Source: Paucibacter aquatile | GTDB lineage: Bacteria > Pseudomonadota > Gammaproteobacteria > Burkholderiales > Burkholderiaceae_C | Length of the DNA stretch: 64,000 bases | Assembly: GCF_002885975.1 (NCBI RefSeq) | Contig: NZ_POSP01000004.1 | Span: 682,001 to 746,000, forward strand | Direction of reading: 5' to 3' | Part shown: positions 10,568-19,703 of the stretch, in pieces | How positions within the stretch are numbered: the stretch's first letter is position 1 | Layout of the letters: each line of letters starts with the position of its first letter | The notes under the pieces: model-generated | Told to the model about the DNA's origin: nothing | The model's database searches: none | The model's input: the letters and a program-made list of their open reading frames with translations, nothing else | Made by a program: the position numbers and the translations under genes

Positions 10568-11524
10568 ATGCTCACGAAACTGGCTTACAGCCTGCTCTCG
10601 CCCGCCGGCGCCCGCGGGCGATTGACCATCCTGACCTTGCACCGCGTGCTGCCGCAAGCGGATGACATCTTCCCGGGCGAGGTGGACGCTGCGCGTTTCC
10701 GCGAGATCCTGGGCTGGCTGAATGACTGGGCCCATGTCATGCCGCTGGACGAAGCGGCCGAACGCCTGGCCCGTGGCAGCCTGCCGGCGCGAGCCTGCGT
10801 GCTGACGTTTGACGATGGCTATGAGGACAATGTCTCGGTGGCCCTGCCCATCTTGCAAGAGTTCCGCATGCCAGCCACCTTCTTCATCGCCACCGGCTTT
10901 CTCGGACAGGGGCGCATGTGGAACGACCGCATCATCGAGGCCATCCGGCATGCGCCGGCGGGCGCCTTGGACCTGAGTACGGTCACCGGCGATGAGCGTT
11001 CCCGCTTTCAGATCGGCGATGCCAGCAGCCGACGTCAGGCCATTGATGCGCTGCTCGGCGTGATCAAGTACCGCGTGCCGGATGAGCGTGTGCAGTGCGT
11101 CGCCGCGATCGAGACCCTGTGCGGCGGTGCCCACGATCAGGCCTTGATGATGGGCGATGCCGGCATCCGCCAGCTGCGAGCCGCCGGCATGCAGATTGGC
11201 GCGCACACGGTCAACCACCCCATCCTGGCCACGCTCGATGCGGCCGGTATGCGACGCGAGATCGGTGACAGCAAGGACTATCTCGAAGCGGTGCTGCGTG
11301 AGCCGGTGCGCCTGTTTGCCTATCCCAATGGCAAGCCGGGCCAGGACTACAACGCCGACAGCGTGGCTCAGGTCAAGGATCTGGGCTTCCTGGCTGCGGT
11401 CAGCACGGTTTGGGGCGCGGCGCGCCAGGGCGACTCGATGTTCGAGTTGCCCCGTTTCACGCCCTGGGATACGAGCCGTTTCCGCTACCGCAGCCGCATC
11501 GTCGAAAACCTGATCCGCCACTGA
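10568..11524 (+). CDS. Polysaccharide deacetylase (NodB/CE4 family)
   Basis: This is a 318-residue carbohydrate esterase 4 protein, predicted to remove N-acetyl (or O-acetyl) groups from the polysaccharide. It carries the metal and base motif TFDDGY (residues about 80-85), ATFFIATGFLG, and the His-x3-His motif in GAHTVNHP near residues 212-216. An FAYPNGKPG block follows. No signal peptide is obvious, so it may act in the cytoplasm or at the membrane. The N-terminus ILTLHRVLP is common in exosortase-locus deacetylases. It lies 45 bp after the ligase gene, and the next gene starts 7 bp later, supporting one transcript. Confidence 0.9.
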   Translation: MLTKLAYSLLSPAGARGRLTILTLHRVLPQADDIFPGEVDAARFREILGWLNDWAHVMPLDEAAERLARGSLPARACVLTFDDGYEDNVSVALPILQEFRMPATFFIATGFLGQGRMWNDRIIEAIRHAPAGALDLSTVTGDERSRFQIGDASSRRQAIDALLGVIKYRVPDERVQCVAAIETLCGGAHDQALMMGDAGIRQLRAAGMQIGAHTVNHPILATLDAAGMRREIGDSKDYLEAVLREPVRLFAYPNGKPGQDYNADSVAQVKDLGFLAAVSTVWGAARQGDSMFELPRFTPWDTSRFRYRSRIVENLIRH

Positions 11525-11531
11525 GGCCCAC

Positions 11532-13142
11532 ATGATTGCCTTGCGCCGCAGCCTGCTTTCCAACGCGGCGCTTTGCGCTTTCTCGTCTTTTGAAGGCGCA
11601 TCGTTCTGGCGCCTCTGGGCGCGCCCGGGCTTGTGCGCTGCCGTGCTGCTGCAGACTTTGGTTTGGCCGAATCAGGCCGTGGCGCAGTTGCCCGCCAGTG
11701 CCGGGCCCGGTCTGGTGATCGGTGATGGCGAGGCGGGCCCGAGTTGCGCCTTTCTCACCGGCATGGGCGAGATCCGTTGGCAGCACCCGGGCGGCGACTG
11801 GCTCGATGCCCAGGGCAAACCGCAGGGCGACCGCGCCTTCTCGCAGATCAAGCTGCAGCGCGGCATGGGCAGGCCTTTTGTGGAGATGGACCTCAGCAGC
11901 CTGGTGCAGCGCTGGCAGGCGACGCCCAGCCTGCCTCGCGTGGTTCTGCTGCGCGCCCTGGGTGCGGCCGGGGCCGGTGACATCGTCGACTTCCACAGCA
12001 AGGAGTCACCCGACCGTGCGGCTCGCCCCATGCTCAAGCTGGAGTTGGAGGATGGCAGCCGTTTGCGACTGAGCCCGGCGGCCGATACCTTCACCGATTG
12101 CAGCAGCCTGAGCAGCCTGGGCCAGCGCCCGGAGCTCAAGTTGGGCGGCGGCCGGCATGTGCTGCTGCGCTTTGACATTCCCGAGGCGGCCAAGGTCAAG
12201 AAAGCCGTGCTCATGCTGACCTCAGACCAGCAATACGGCAGTGCCTTCATCGATATCGGCAGCTTTGCGCTCTATCCCAGCTATGCCCGGCCCGCGCAGA
12301 TGCAGGAAGGGCTGGCGGCCAAGTACCCGGGCGACCAAGGCATCGCCTCCCACCCCGAAGTCTTGTTCAGCGCTGACTTCGAAGTTTCGGACTGGCTGCG
12401 CCAGTTTGGCGGCTGGGTGCTGCGAGGTGACGGCGGCGTGATCGGGCCGCAAGACTCCGCCCCTGGGTTTCAAGCCCTGTCGGGCCGGGCCCTCAAGGTG
12501 CGTATCGCCAAGGGTGAGAACCTGGGCCTGGATCTGCGCTACAAGTTCAGCGCACGTGGGCAGGCGGAGCCGGAGGACGTCTATTTCCGCTACTACCTGC
12601 GCCTGGGCCGCGACTGGCAGCCGGTGCTCGATGGCGGCAAGCTGCCCGGCATCGCAGGCACCTACGGGAAGGCCGGCTGGGGGCGGCGCAAGGCCGACGG
12701 CAGCAATGGCTGGTCGCTGCGTGGTGGCTTCGCCAAGCGCCCGGTAGGCGACCGTTCTGTGGCTGAGCTCAATGCCTTGAACTTCTATGCCTATCACGCC
12801 GACATGAAGGACGAGACGGGTGATCCCTGGGACTGGTCACAGGGCCCAACCGGCCTGGTGCGCAATGAGCGCTGGTATTGCATCGAGCAGCGTGTGAAGC
12901 TCAACCAACCGGGCAAGTCGGATGGGATTGTTGAGGCCTGGATTGATGGTCAGCAGGTCATGAAGCGCAGCGGTGTGCGCCTGCGCGACACCAAGCGTCT
13001 GGCCATTGAAGAGGTCTGGTTCGATGTCTACCACGGCGGGGTGTCACCCGCGCCGCAGGACATGCACCTGTTCATCGACAACGTGGTGATTGCGCGCAGT
13101 TACATCGGCCCCATGCGGAAGCATCCCGGCGTCCAACCCTGA
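11532..13142 (+). CDS. Secreted polysaccharide-lyase-like protein with N-terminal beta domain
   Basis: This 536-residue secreted protein has an N-terminal signal-like segment ending near NQAVAQ. Residues about 60-240 form a beta-rich region resembling DNRLRE-type modules (MDLSSLVQRW, LRFDIPEAAKVKKAVL). The C-terminal half, after AAKYPGDQGI, has aromatic and glycine-rich strands ending in MHLFIDNVVIARSYIGP, which resembles the jelly-roll polysaccharide lyase family 14 ending. The protein at 16452-18248 shares the same layout and both signature segments, so the two are paralogs. A role in depolymerising the uronate-rich product is inferred. I cannot confirm catalytic residues from sequence alone. 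It ends the forward run and converges with the ligase gene. Confidence 0.7.
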   Translation: MIALRRSLLSNAALCAFSSFEGASFWRLWARPGLCAAVLLQTLVWPNQAVAQLPASAGPGLVIGDGEAGPSCAFLTGMGEIRWQHPGGDWLDAQGKPQGDRAFSQIKLQRGMGRPFVEMDLSSLVQRWQATPSLPRVVLLRALGAAGAGDIVDFHSKESPDRAARPMLKLELEDGSRLRLSPAADTFTDCSSLSSLGQRPELKLGGGRHVLLRFDIPEAAKVKKAVLMLTSDQQYGSAFIDIGSFALYPSYARPAQMQEGLAAKYPGDQGIASHPEVLFSADFEVSDWLRQFGGWVLRGDGGVIGPQDSAPGFQALSGRALKVRIAKGENLGLDLRYKFSARGQAEPEDVYFRYYLRLGRDWQPVLDGGKLPGIAGTYGKAGWGRRKADGSNGWSLRGGFAKRPVGDRSVAELNALNFYAYHADMKDETGDPWDWSQGPTGLVRNERWYCIEQRVKLNQPGKSDGIVEAWIDGQQVMKRSGVRLRDTKRLAIEEVWFDVYHGGVSPAPQDMHLFIDNVVIARSYIGPMRKHPGVQP

Positions 13143-13176
13143 GCGGCGGCCCAAGCCTGCAAATCCGTTCCGGCGT

Positions 13177-14499
13177 TCAACGGCCGGACAGGTTGCCGGC
13201 CGTTGTGGCGCTTGCGGGTTCCGGCGCCTGCGCCAGGGCCTTCTTCACCATGTGGTCGGCCATCATGACAATGGCGCACAGGTAGTAGGGCAGGTCGAAG
13301 TGCACCAGAGTCAGGAAAGCCCCGCCGACGGCAAACCCGAGCAAGCTGGCCTGGGTCATGCGCATCAGCAGAGGCATCCAGGACTGCAACTCCGGAATCT
13401 TCGACGCGGCAGTAGACACGCCACTGGCACGAACCCAAGTCACCACGCCGAGCAGCAGAAACAAGGCCAGGCCCGGGAAGCCGTGCTCACCCAGGGCCTG
13501 GAAGTAGATGCTGTGGGCCACCAGCACCTGCCCACCTGCGAAGTCATAACCTCCCACTTCCATGGCGGGACCGTAGAGCCGGAACACCAGCGGGTTGTCG
13601 GTGCGGAAACCAGCGCCGACAAAGGGGCGATCGAGGGCGCAATTCCACAAGGTGGTCCAGGTGTAGAGGCGCGACATGGCGGAGCCGTCGGCCTTGAAGT
13701 CCTGGATGGTGTTCATGCGCTGGTTCCAGCTGTCGGGCATGAAGATGATGGCGATGGTGAGTACCACGCCGATGCCCATCAAGGTCAACACGGGCCGGCG
13801 ACTCTTCAGGCCCAGCATGCAGGCCATGGTCACGATGGCCAGCAAGGCTCCGCGTGACTGGGTGCCTAGCACGCACAAAATGCTGATCAGGCCCGAGAAC
13901 AACAGGCCGCGGCGCAGCCAGCGGCGTTCGGTGATTTGGTACAGGTAGAACAGCAGGGGCAGGATGATGACCAGGGCCACGCCGATCTCGTTGTTGCCCT
14001 CGATGATGCCGCCCGATGGGCCCCAGACACGGCCGCTGCCGCCACTGGTGATGGTGAAGATTCCGCCTTTGACCCCGTAGAAAGCCAGCGAGCCCACCAA
14101 GGTCCAGACCAGCACCTCCAGCTGCTTGCGCTCGTGGATGAGCGCAATCGCCAGCATGACCATGAAGTGGATCTTGAGCACCGTGATCAGCTGTTCCATC
14201 ACCAGCGCCGAGCTGTTCAGCGCAAAGATCGAGGTGACGAACATCCAGGCGATGAAAAGCAGATAGACCGTTTTGACGCTGCTCTTGGGCCAGGCCATCT
14301 TGGGCCGCATCGCGACGATACCGATCAAGGTGCAGATCGCCACAATCATGGCGAAGGGCAAGCCGCGCGCGAAGCCATAGGCCAAGCGGTAGGGGATCAT
14401 CATGGCCAGCCAGACCCACACCACGGTGCCGGTCCAGGGACGCTTGATCACCATGGGCAACAGGCCCAGGATGATCGCGGTGATGATGATGTCTCTCAT
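13177..14499 (-). CDS. O-antigen ligase-like protein, exosortase A system-associated
   Basis: This is a polytopic membrane protein of 440 residues with about eleven hydrophobic segments and a larger loop before the last helices, the layout of Wzy/WaaL O-antigen polymerase-ligase proteins. The N-terminus (MRDIIITAIILGLLPMVIKRPWTG) matches the exosortase-A-associated putative O-glycosylation ligase family. It may ligate the polysaccharide to an acceptor or polymerise repeat units in the periplasm; which of the two is unknown. The gene converges with the lyase-like gene (34 bp between stops) and follows the second asparagine-synthetase-like gene by 62 bp on the same strand. Confidence 0.85.
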   Translation of the reverse strand: MRDIIITAIILGLLPMVIKRPWTGTVVWVWLAMMIPYRLAYGFARGLPFAMIVAICTLIGIVAMRPKMAWPKSSVKTVYLLFIAWMFVTSIFALNSSALVMEQLITVLKIHFMVMLAIALIHERKQLEVLVWTLVGSLAFYGVKGGIFTITSGGSGRVWGPSGGIIEGNNEIGVALVIILPLLFYLYQITERRWLRRGLLFSGLISILCVLGTQSRGALLAIVTMACMLGLKSRRPVLTLMGIGVVLTIAIIFMPDSWNQRMNTIQDFKADGSAMSRLYTWTTLWNCALDRPFVGAGFRTDNPLVFRLYGPAMEVGGYDFAGGQVLVAHSIYFQALGEHGFPGLALFLLLGVVTWVRASGVSTAASKIPELQSWMPLLMRMTQASLLGFAVGGAFLTLVHFDLPYYLCAIVMMADHMVKKALAQAPEPASATTAGNLSGR

Positions 14500-14561
14500 G
14501 GCAGTGGCCAGGCGCCCGGGGCGCGTGCGGGGTTCTTCAAGTTCGGCTCAGGCCCGCAAGC

Positions 14562-16250
14562 TCAGGGCGCACTGAGGCGGTAGTTGGGCTTGTGCTGCTC
14601 CAGCCATTGTTCCAGCATCATCAGGATCCAGACCATCTCGCCGTAGTAGCCCGGGTAGGCCGGCAACTGCTCGTTGAGCAGGGTGTGGATGTAGTCGGCG
14701 CGCACCAGACCACGCTCGACCAGGGCGTCCAGCGAGCGACGCGCCAGCTTTTGAAGTCCGGGGTTCTTGACCGTCCAGACGCCGAAGGGCAGGCCAAACC
14801 CCTGCTTGCGCTTGGTGATGATTTCATCCGGCAGGAAGCCGCGCAGGGCTTCCTTGAAGAACCAGCGCAGCTTCTGGCCCCGCAGCTTGAAGTTGCTGGG
14901 CAGCTGCAGGGAGAAATCCAGCAAGCCTTGGTCGAGCATGGGGAAGCCCACCGACACCCCGGCCAAGCTGGTGGCAGCTCGCACTTTGGGCAGGTCGCTT
15001 TCGCCGAGGGTGTAGCGCCAGTCGTAGGCCAGTTCGCGGTTCAATTCGCTGCAGGGCTGCGGGGTGGCGCGCCAGGTCTGGCGCTGGTGTTCCAGCGGTG
15101 CGTTCAGGTCCAGCTGGGCCAGCAGGGCCGGGCTGAGCACCTGCTCCGGGCCGACACGAGTAATCAGGTTGTAGTTGCGCAGGCGGTCGGGCATGGGCTG
15201 CTTGGCCTGGCGCACATAGCTGCCGCCTTTGCGCACCAGGGGGATGCGGCTCAAGGCGCTGTTGCCCACGATGGGCTCGATCAGGCCGGATCGCAGGATG
15301 CTGGGCACCTGCTCGTAAAAACCGAACAGGCGCTGGGTGGCATAACGCGAATTACCCCCGTACAGCTCGTCGCCGCCGTCGCCGGCGAGCAGGCGGGTCA
15401 CACCGTCGTCCTTGGCCATCTTGGCGCAGTAGAAGGCGGGCAGCACCGAGGAATTGCCGAAAGGCTGGTCCAGATGGGCGGCCATGGCCGGGATGCTGCG
15501 CACGAGATCGTCCGGGGTGACGTAATACTCGTGATGCTCGGTGCCGAAATGGCGCGCCGCGAGGCGGGCGTACTCCATCTCGTCATAGCCCTCGGCATCA
15601 AAGCCGATGGAGTAGCTGGCGGCGCCCGAGGGGCTGGCGCGCATCAGCATGCCGGCCACGGTCGAGCTGTCGGTGCCGCCGCTCAGGAAACAGGCAGCCT
15701 TGCTGCCATCAAACTGGCGCTGCACCGATTGCTGCAGCAGACGCAGGAATTCCTGCTTGCCAGCCTCAAAGCTCAGTGACTTGTTTTCGTGGAACTCGGG
15801 CTGCCAGAACGGCTTGACCTCCAGCCGACCCTGATCGAACCAGGCGTAGTGCCCGGGCGGCAGGCGATAGATGCCTTTGTAAATGGTGCGGGGCGAGGGA
15901 ATGCAGTGAAAGTACAGATAGTCAAACAGGGCCTGCGGGTCGAGTTCGCAGGCCTCATCGGCCAGGGTATCGGCCCGTTCGGCAAAGTGCAACTGGCCGT
16001 CCACCACCCGGTAGCACAGGCTGTAGGTCGCGAATCGGTCCTGGGCCATGAAGACCTGGCCTTGCTCGGTTCGCAATGCCACAGCGAAGTCACCTTCAGC
16101 CTCTTTCGCGGCCGTGGCCGGGCCCTGCTTCAGCGCAAGCAACCATGCCGAGGCCAAACCGGTCGCTTGGTGTGCGGCCTGAACGCTGGAGTTCTTGAAA
16201 CGGGGCTGGCCGAGCACAATGGGCTGAAGCGAATGGGCAGTTGTTTCCAT
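14562..16250 (-). CDS. Asparagine synthetase-like protein with truncated glutaminase domain
   Basis: This protein of about 562 residues has a full ATP-pyrophosphatase (synthetase) domain, with SGGTDSS near residue 190 and LAGDGGDELYGG further on. The N-terminal glutaminase half is cut down: there is no MCGI start and no NGEIYN block, and recognisable similarity begins only at GDFAVAL. Without the cysteine nucleophile it should not hydrolyse glutamine. It might use free ammonia or a different nucleophile, as beta-lactam or lasso-type synthetases do. I placed the start at the ATG at 16250; a TTG at 16259 is also in frame. It precedes the O-antigen-ligase-like gene on the same strand, and a possible promoter lies at 16300-16327. 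Confidence 0.82.
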   Translation of the reverse strand: METTAHSLQPIVLGQPRFKNSSVQAAHQATGLASAWLLALKQGPATAAKEAEGDFAVALRTEQGQVFMAQDRFATYSLCYRVVDGQLHFAERADTLADEACELDPQALFDYLYFHCIPSPRTIYKGIYRLPPGHYAWFDQGRLEVKPFWQPEFHENKSLSFEAGKQEFLRLLQQSVQRQFDGSKAACFLSGGTDSSTVAGMLMRASPSGAASYSIGFDAEGYDEMEYARLAARHFGTEHHEYYVTPDDLVRSIPAMAAHLDQPFGNSSVLPAFYCAKMAKDDGVTRLLAGDGGDELYGGNSRYATQRLFGFYEQVPSILRSGLIEPIVGNSALSRIPLVRKGGSYVRQAKQPMPDRLRNYNLITRVGPEQVLSPALLAQLDLNAPLEHQRQTWRATPQPCSELNRELAYDWRYTLGESDLPKVRAATSLAGVSVGFPMLDQGLLDFSLQLPSNFKLRGQKLRWFFKEALRGFLPDEIITKRKQGFGLPFGVWTVKNPGLQKLARRSLDALVERGLVRADYIHTLLNEQLPAYPGYYGEMVWILMMLEQWLEQHKPNYRLSAP

Positions 16251-16299
16251 TGGTGACAAAAAGAGTGTGAGCGCGGCTGTGTTTCGGCCGAAAGGCGTG

Positions 16300-16327
16300 A
16301 CTATAGTGGGCGCCCTTGGATACTCAA
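16300..16327 (-). promoter_or_regulatory. Possible sigma-70-type promoter for the second amidotransferase gene
   Basis: On the reverse strand, TTGAGT (16327-16322) and TATAGT (16305-16300) are separated by 16 bases. The predicted transcript would start near 16293, about 40 bases before the ATG at 16250. The site lies in the divergent gap shared with the Tat lipoprotein gene. This is a pattern match only. Confidence 0.35.
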
Positions 16328-16451
16328 CACCTCAATCAGGGCGTCTGGGGAAAAATGTGCGTCTGCACGCTCAAGGGAAAGCATTGATTTGAAGCCAGTG
16401 ATTGAAATTGTGAGTGACCTCGGTGTCGTGAGCAGGGCCGACTCAGAACTG

Positions 16452-18248
16452 ATGGGTTCGGCCGAAGATCGAAGCGCCGATGAACGGAGCGCGGAAGACC
16501 GTCGCCTGTTCCTGCGATCATCTCTGGCTGCCTTGGGCGGTCTGTCGCTGAGTGCTTGTGGTGGCGGCGGGGGCGGGGAGGCTGATGTGGCGCCTAAGCC
16601 CGCGCCAGCACCTGCGCCGGCCCCGATCCCTGCGCCCAGCCCCGCACCATCGCCGACGCCCGCTCCGACACCTGCGCCGGTGCCAGCGCCGGCTCCTGAG
16701 CCCAAGCCGGCCCCGACGCCTGCTCCTGTGCCAGCACCTGCACCGGGTGAACTGCCTCAGTTCCTTTCCTACGATGGTGGCAGCGGCCCCAACAATACTT
16801 ACTGGAGCGAGCGCCTCAAGCTGGGCTGGTTGAACTTCCGTGTCGGCGATTGGCTGGATGCCAAACAAGTGGCCCAGGGCGGCGAGCCCTATGCCACGGC
16901 CAGTGTCGCCGTAGGCTGGGTTCAGCTCGATGCGGCTGCTTTGGTCAAGCGCTGGATGGCGCAGGGCGCGAATCGCGGCTTCTATTTGCGCACCAACCAG
17001 GACTGGTCATTCCATTTCGCTGGGCGAGACCACAGCGATGCCAGTTTGAAACCCGTGCTCGAAGTTGTGACCGATACCGGCACTTATGTGCTTCCCTGTA
17101 TTTGCAATGCGGCTTGGAGCCCATCTTCTTCCGCTAGCAAGAACACCCGCAGCAAATTCGAAGTGTCCAAGACCAATTGGTTTGCGGCGCTTCAATTTGA
17201 TTTGAGTGGGGTGAGCGGTCAAGTGAGCAAGGCCACCATCAAGTTGTATTGCCTGGAACTCAAGTATCCGGGCAGCATTTACGCCTTTGAGCTGAATCCC
17301 CCCACGTTCCGGATCGGTGGCGGCAGTGGCACGGCGCAGCCCGGGATTGCTGCCAAGTATCCCGGTGATCAAGGCATCGAGAAACATGGCTCGGTTTTGT
17401 TCGCCAGCGATTTCTCCGTACTCGATCGCACGCGTTGGCAGGCCGGAGACATGTCGCCTGGCTTCAGCCAGGTGCAAGAGTCGCCGGCCACCGGGACCTA
17501 TGTTCGTGGCGTGATCGCCAAAGGCATGTTGAAAGGCGGTGACTTGCAGCGCAATGTGGTCAGCGGCGGCGCCAAGGGCGTGCCCACTGGTGTCGAGACC
17601 CGGCTGTTTGCCCGTTACATGGTCTACCTGGAAAAGGACTGGGGCTCGACCTTGCAGGCCAACAAGATGCCCGGTTGGGATGGCCGCTTCGGTTGGTGGA
17701 ACACGGCAGGCAATGGCTATTGGCAGTCCACCACCGGCAACGGTGGCTCGCCCGGTACGGGCCGCAAAGTTGCAAACAAAAGCACCGGTGGCTGGACCTA
17801 TGAGGGCTGCTCCATGCGCGGCCTCGGCGGCATGGCCAGCAAGGACGGCAATCCCTACGACGGCCTGTTCACCATGGCCAACTACATGTATCACCTCGAC
17901 CAGGCCTCGGCCTTTGGCGAGGATTGCTACTGGCCGGGCGTGGTCTTGAGCAAGGAGCGCTGGTTCTCGATCGAACATGAGATCGTCATGAACACCATCA
18001 GCGGTCCTTACGACGAACTGGGCAATGGTGTCGCCAACCGCGACGGCCAGTACCGGGTCTGGGTGGATGGCGTGCTGGCCTGGGAGCGCACCAACTTGCG
18101 TTGGCGCTGCCACCCTGAGATGGGCGTCCAGGGCTTCTGGCTCGACTGGTACCACGGTGGTACCGAAGCTGCCGCCGCAGATATGCACTTCCGAATGAAC
18201 TCGGTCGTGATTGCGCGGGAGTACATCGGGCCGCGCAGCGCGGCCTGA
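16452..18248 (+). CDS. Tat-exported lipoprotein, polysaccharide-lyase-like, with Pro-Ala linker
   Basis: This secreted protein of about 598 residues begins with a twin-arginine signal (DRRLFLRSSLAALGG) and a lipobox LSAC followed by a glycine run, so a Tat-exported lipoprotein is likely. A linker of about 50 residues made of Pro-Ala and Pro-Thr repeats follows. The rest parallels the protein at 11532-13142: a DNRLRE-like beta region, the shared AAKYPGDQGI segment, and a C-terminal lyase-14-like part ending in MHFRMNSVVIAREYIGP. I preferred the ATG at 16452 because it sits close to the Tat motif; a TTG at 16389 would extend it by 21 residues. Its role is inferred as trimming or binding of the polymer at the cell surface. 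Confidence 0.7.
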   Translation: MGSAEDRSADERSAEDRRLFLRSSLAALGGLSLSACGGGGGGEADVAPKPAPAPAPAPIPAPSPAPSPTPAPTPAPVPAPAPEPKPAPTPAPVPAPAPGELPQFLSYDGGSGPNNTYWSERLKLGWLNFRVGDWLDAKQVAQGGEPYATASVAVGWVQLDAAALVKRWMAQGANRGFYLRTNQDWSFHFAGRDHSDASLKPVLEVVTDTGTYVLPCICNAAWSPSSSASKNTRSKFEVSKTNWFAALQFDLSGVSGQVSKATIKLYCLELKYPGSIYAFELNPPTFRIGGGSGTAQPGIAAKYPGDQGIEKHGSVLFASDFSVLDRTRWQAGDMSPGFSQVQESPATGTYVRGVIAKGMLKGGDLQRNVVSGGAKGVPTGVETRLFARYMVYLEKDWGSTLQANKMPGWDGRFGWWNTAGNGYWQSTTGNGGSPGTGRKVANKSTGGWTYEGCSMRGLGGMASKDGNPYDGLFTMANYMYHLDQASAFGEDCYWPGVVLSKERWFSIEHEIVMNTISGPYDELGNGVANRDGQYRVWVDGVLAWERTNLRWRCHPEMGVQGFWLDWYHGGTEAAAADMHFRMNSVVIAREYIGPRSAA

Positions 18249-18265
18249 GCTTGAGCCTTGCGCAG

Positions 18266-18288
18266 GCAAGGGGGGGCTTCCCCCTTGC
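18266..18288. terminator. GC-rich hairpin between convergent genes
   Basis: GCAAGGGGG (18266-18274) pairs perfectly with CCCCCTTGC (18280-18288) around a 5-base loop. It lies 18 bp after the stop of the forward lyase-like gene and 27 bp before the stop of the reverse gene. There is no clear U-tract on either strand. Its position suggests a bidirectional barrier or a 3'-end-stabilising hairpin. Confidence 0.45.
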
Positions 18289-18314
18289 TGCGCCGCGTCG
18301 CCCGGTTGGGACTG

Positions 18315-19703
18315 TCAGCTCAGGCGCAATACTTGCAGGGCTTCGGTGGTGCTGCTCAGTCGAATGGCTACATCAGCGCCGGCCAAGCGTGCGATGCGAA
18401 AACGACCCCAGGTGCCGTGCTGATGGCCGAGCAAGGCGGCCGGCCCGGCTTGCCGGCTGACGCGCCAATTCCGGCCTTCGAGACCGTCAATTCGATAGAG
18501 GCCGCCGTCCTTCGCATTGCTTTGCACCCAGATGCAGGCTCGGCTGTGGTCGTAGTGCATGCCGGCATTGGCCAGAGCTCCGTCGTCTGCGAGTGTGCTG
18601 GGGTTGAAGTCCAGGTGTGAACCGTCGCTGGAGCTCAGACTCAACGGCTCATGGTAGGTGGTCCAGTTGCTGGCTTGCGCGTCCAGAGCCTGACCATGGC
18701 GCACTCGGATGCCGCGTGCATCGCCAAACAGGCAGACCTGTTCGCGTCGCTCGCGCAACAAGGTCCAGCTCCGGTTGGCATAGGGCAAGGCGGTGCTGGA
18801 GCTGATGGCATTGAAGCTCAGGCGCCCCAAGCTCTGGGTGCTCCAATCGGTCGCCTCGCTGGCCGCCAGTTCAAATCTGAAATGGGCAAAGCTGTCGTGC
18901 GGCCCGTAGATGGCGCCGCCGTCCAGAAAGGCCGTGCAGTAGGACCAGTTCGCGCTGTCCCGTGTGGGATTGAACCAATGTGCGATGGAGTACTGGCCCG
19001 AGTCCAGGTTGACGATGGCTCGCGCGTTGCCAGGGCAGAACAAGCCGCCTGCGTTGGCTCCTGCGCCGGGCAGCCCCGGAGGAATCCACACCAGACCGTC
19101 GTAGCTGTGGATGGCGGCGGGAACTCCGTTGCGCAGCGGCATATTGGTCGCGTTGCCCGAGGAACGAGGCACGATTTCACCTTGGCTGAAATCCCAGCTT
19201 TGCACCATGTCGAGCGGCGCGCGATTGACGACGCGCCTGAACTGCATCTGTGCCGCATTCAAGGCATAGATGCCGGTCTCGCATTCATGGGTGTCGCCAT
19301 GGCCGCCGCCGCTGATGTACATGATCTGGTTCTGATGGTCCCAGGCTGCTCCGCCCCAGGCGGCCACGATGTTCGGGCTGGCATCCCCGCTGCTGGCCTT
19401 GGCCTTCGGGTAGCGTGGGGTCTCGATCACGCGGTCCAGGACGGCGTCGCTGACGAAGAACCACCGCATCGTCGGCAGCTGGGCCCAGTCGCTGGCGAGA
19501 ACGCGACCATCGGCATCGCGTGTGGGCGACCAGGTCGCGCCCTTGATCTGAAGTGGCGGTGGCGGCGCCGGGCTTGGCACTGCATTGCCATCGCCGCCGC
19601 CACCGCCACCACCGCAAGCCGTGAGCCCGGTACCGAGGACGGGCGCCGCGCCCAGGCCGAGGAGGGACTGCACAAACTCCCGGCGTGGCAGGCGTGATTT
19701 CAT
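18315..19703 (-). CDS. Tat lipoprotein of unknown function, possible beta-propeller
   Basis: This 462-residue predicted lipoprotein has a twin-arginine motif (LPRREFVQSLLG), a lipobox (LTAC) followed by a glycine run, and a short Pro-rich linker. The mature part has repeated Trp/Gly-rich segments such as AAWGGAAWDHQNQIMYISGGGHGD, DGLVWIPPG and ARCLIWVQSN-like endings, which suggest a Kelch-like or other beta-propeller fold. I do not recognise a specific family. The ATG at 19703 puts the Tat motif near the N-terminus; a GTG at 19757 is the only longer option. It is separated by 100 bp from the SGNH hydrolase gene upstream on the same strand and shares its signal design with the protein at 16452. 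Confidence 0.75.
   Translation of the reverse strand: MKSRLPRREFVQSLLGLGAAPVLGTGLTACGGGGGGGDGNAVPSPAPPPPLQIKGATWSPTRDADGRVLASDWAQLPTMRWFFVSDAVLDRVIETPRYPKAKASSGDASPNIVAAWGGAAWDHQNQIMYISGGGHGDTHECETGIYALNAAQMQFRRVVNRAPLDMVQSWDFSQGEIVPRSSGNATNMPLRNGVPAAIHSYDGLVWIPPGLPGAGANAGGLFCPGNARAIVNLDSGQYSIAHWFNPTRDSANWSYCTAFLDGGAIYGPHDSFAHFRFELAASEATDWSTQSLGRLSFNAISSSTALPYANRSWTLLRERREQVCLFGDARGIRVRHGQALDAQASNWTTYHEPLSLSSSDGSHLDFNPSTLADDGALANAGMHYDHSRACIWVQSNAKDGGLYRIDGLEGRNWRVSRQAGPAALLGHQHGTWGRFRIARLAGADVAIRLSSTTEALQVLRLS

Noticed and set aside
9059..11563. Long open reverse frame antisense to the CapK-like ligase and deacetylase genes
   Set aside because: Its translation lacks recognisable motifs and is rich in residues expected from reading GC-rich genes backwards; both forward genes have clear family motifs.
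13168..13187. Hairpin around the stop of the O-antigen-ligase-like gene
   Set aside because: It has a bulge, overlaps the coding end, and neither strand has a T-run; not enough for a terminator call.
16600..16750. GC-rich repetitive stretch that might be a DNA repeat element
   Set aside because: It is in frame and encodes the Pro-Ala linker of the lipoprotein; no copies elsewhere in the window.
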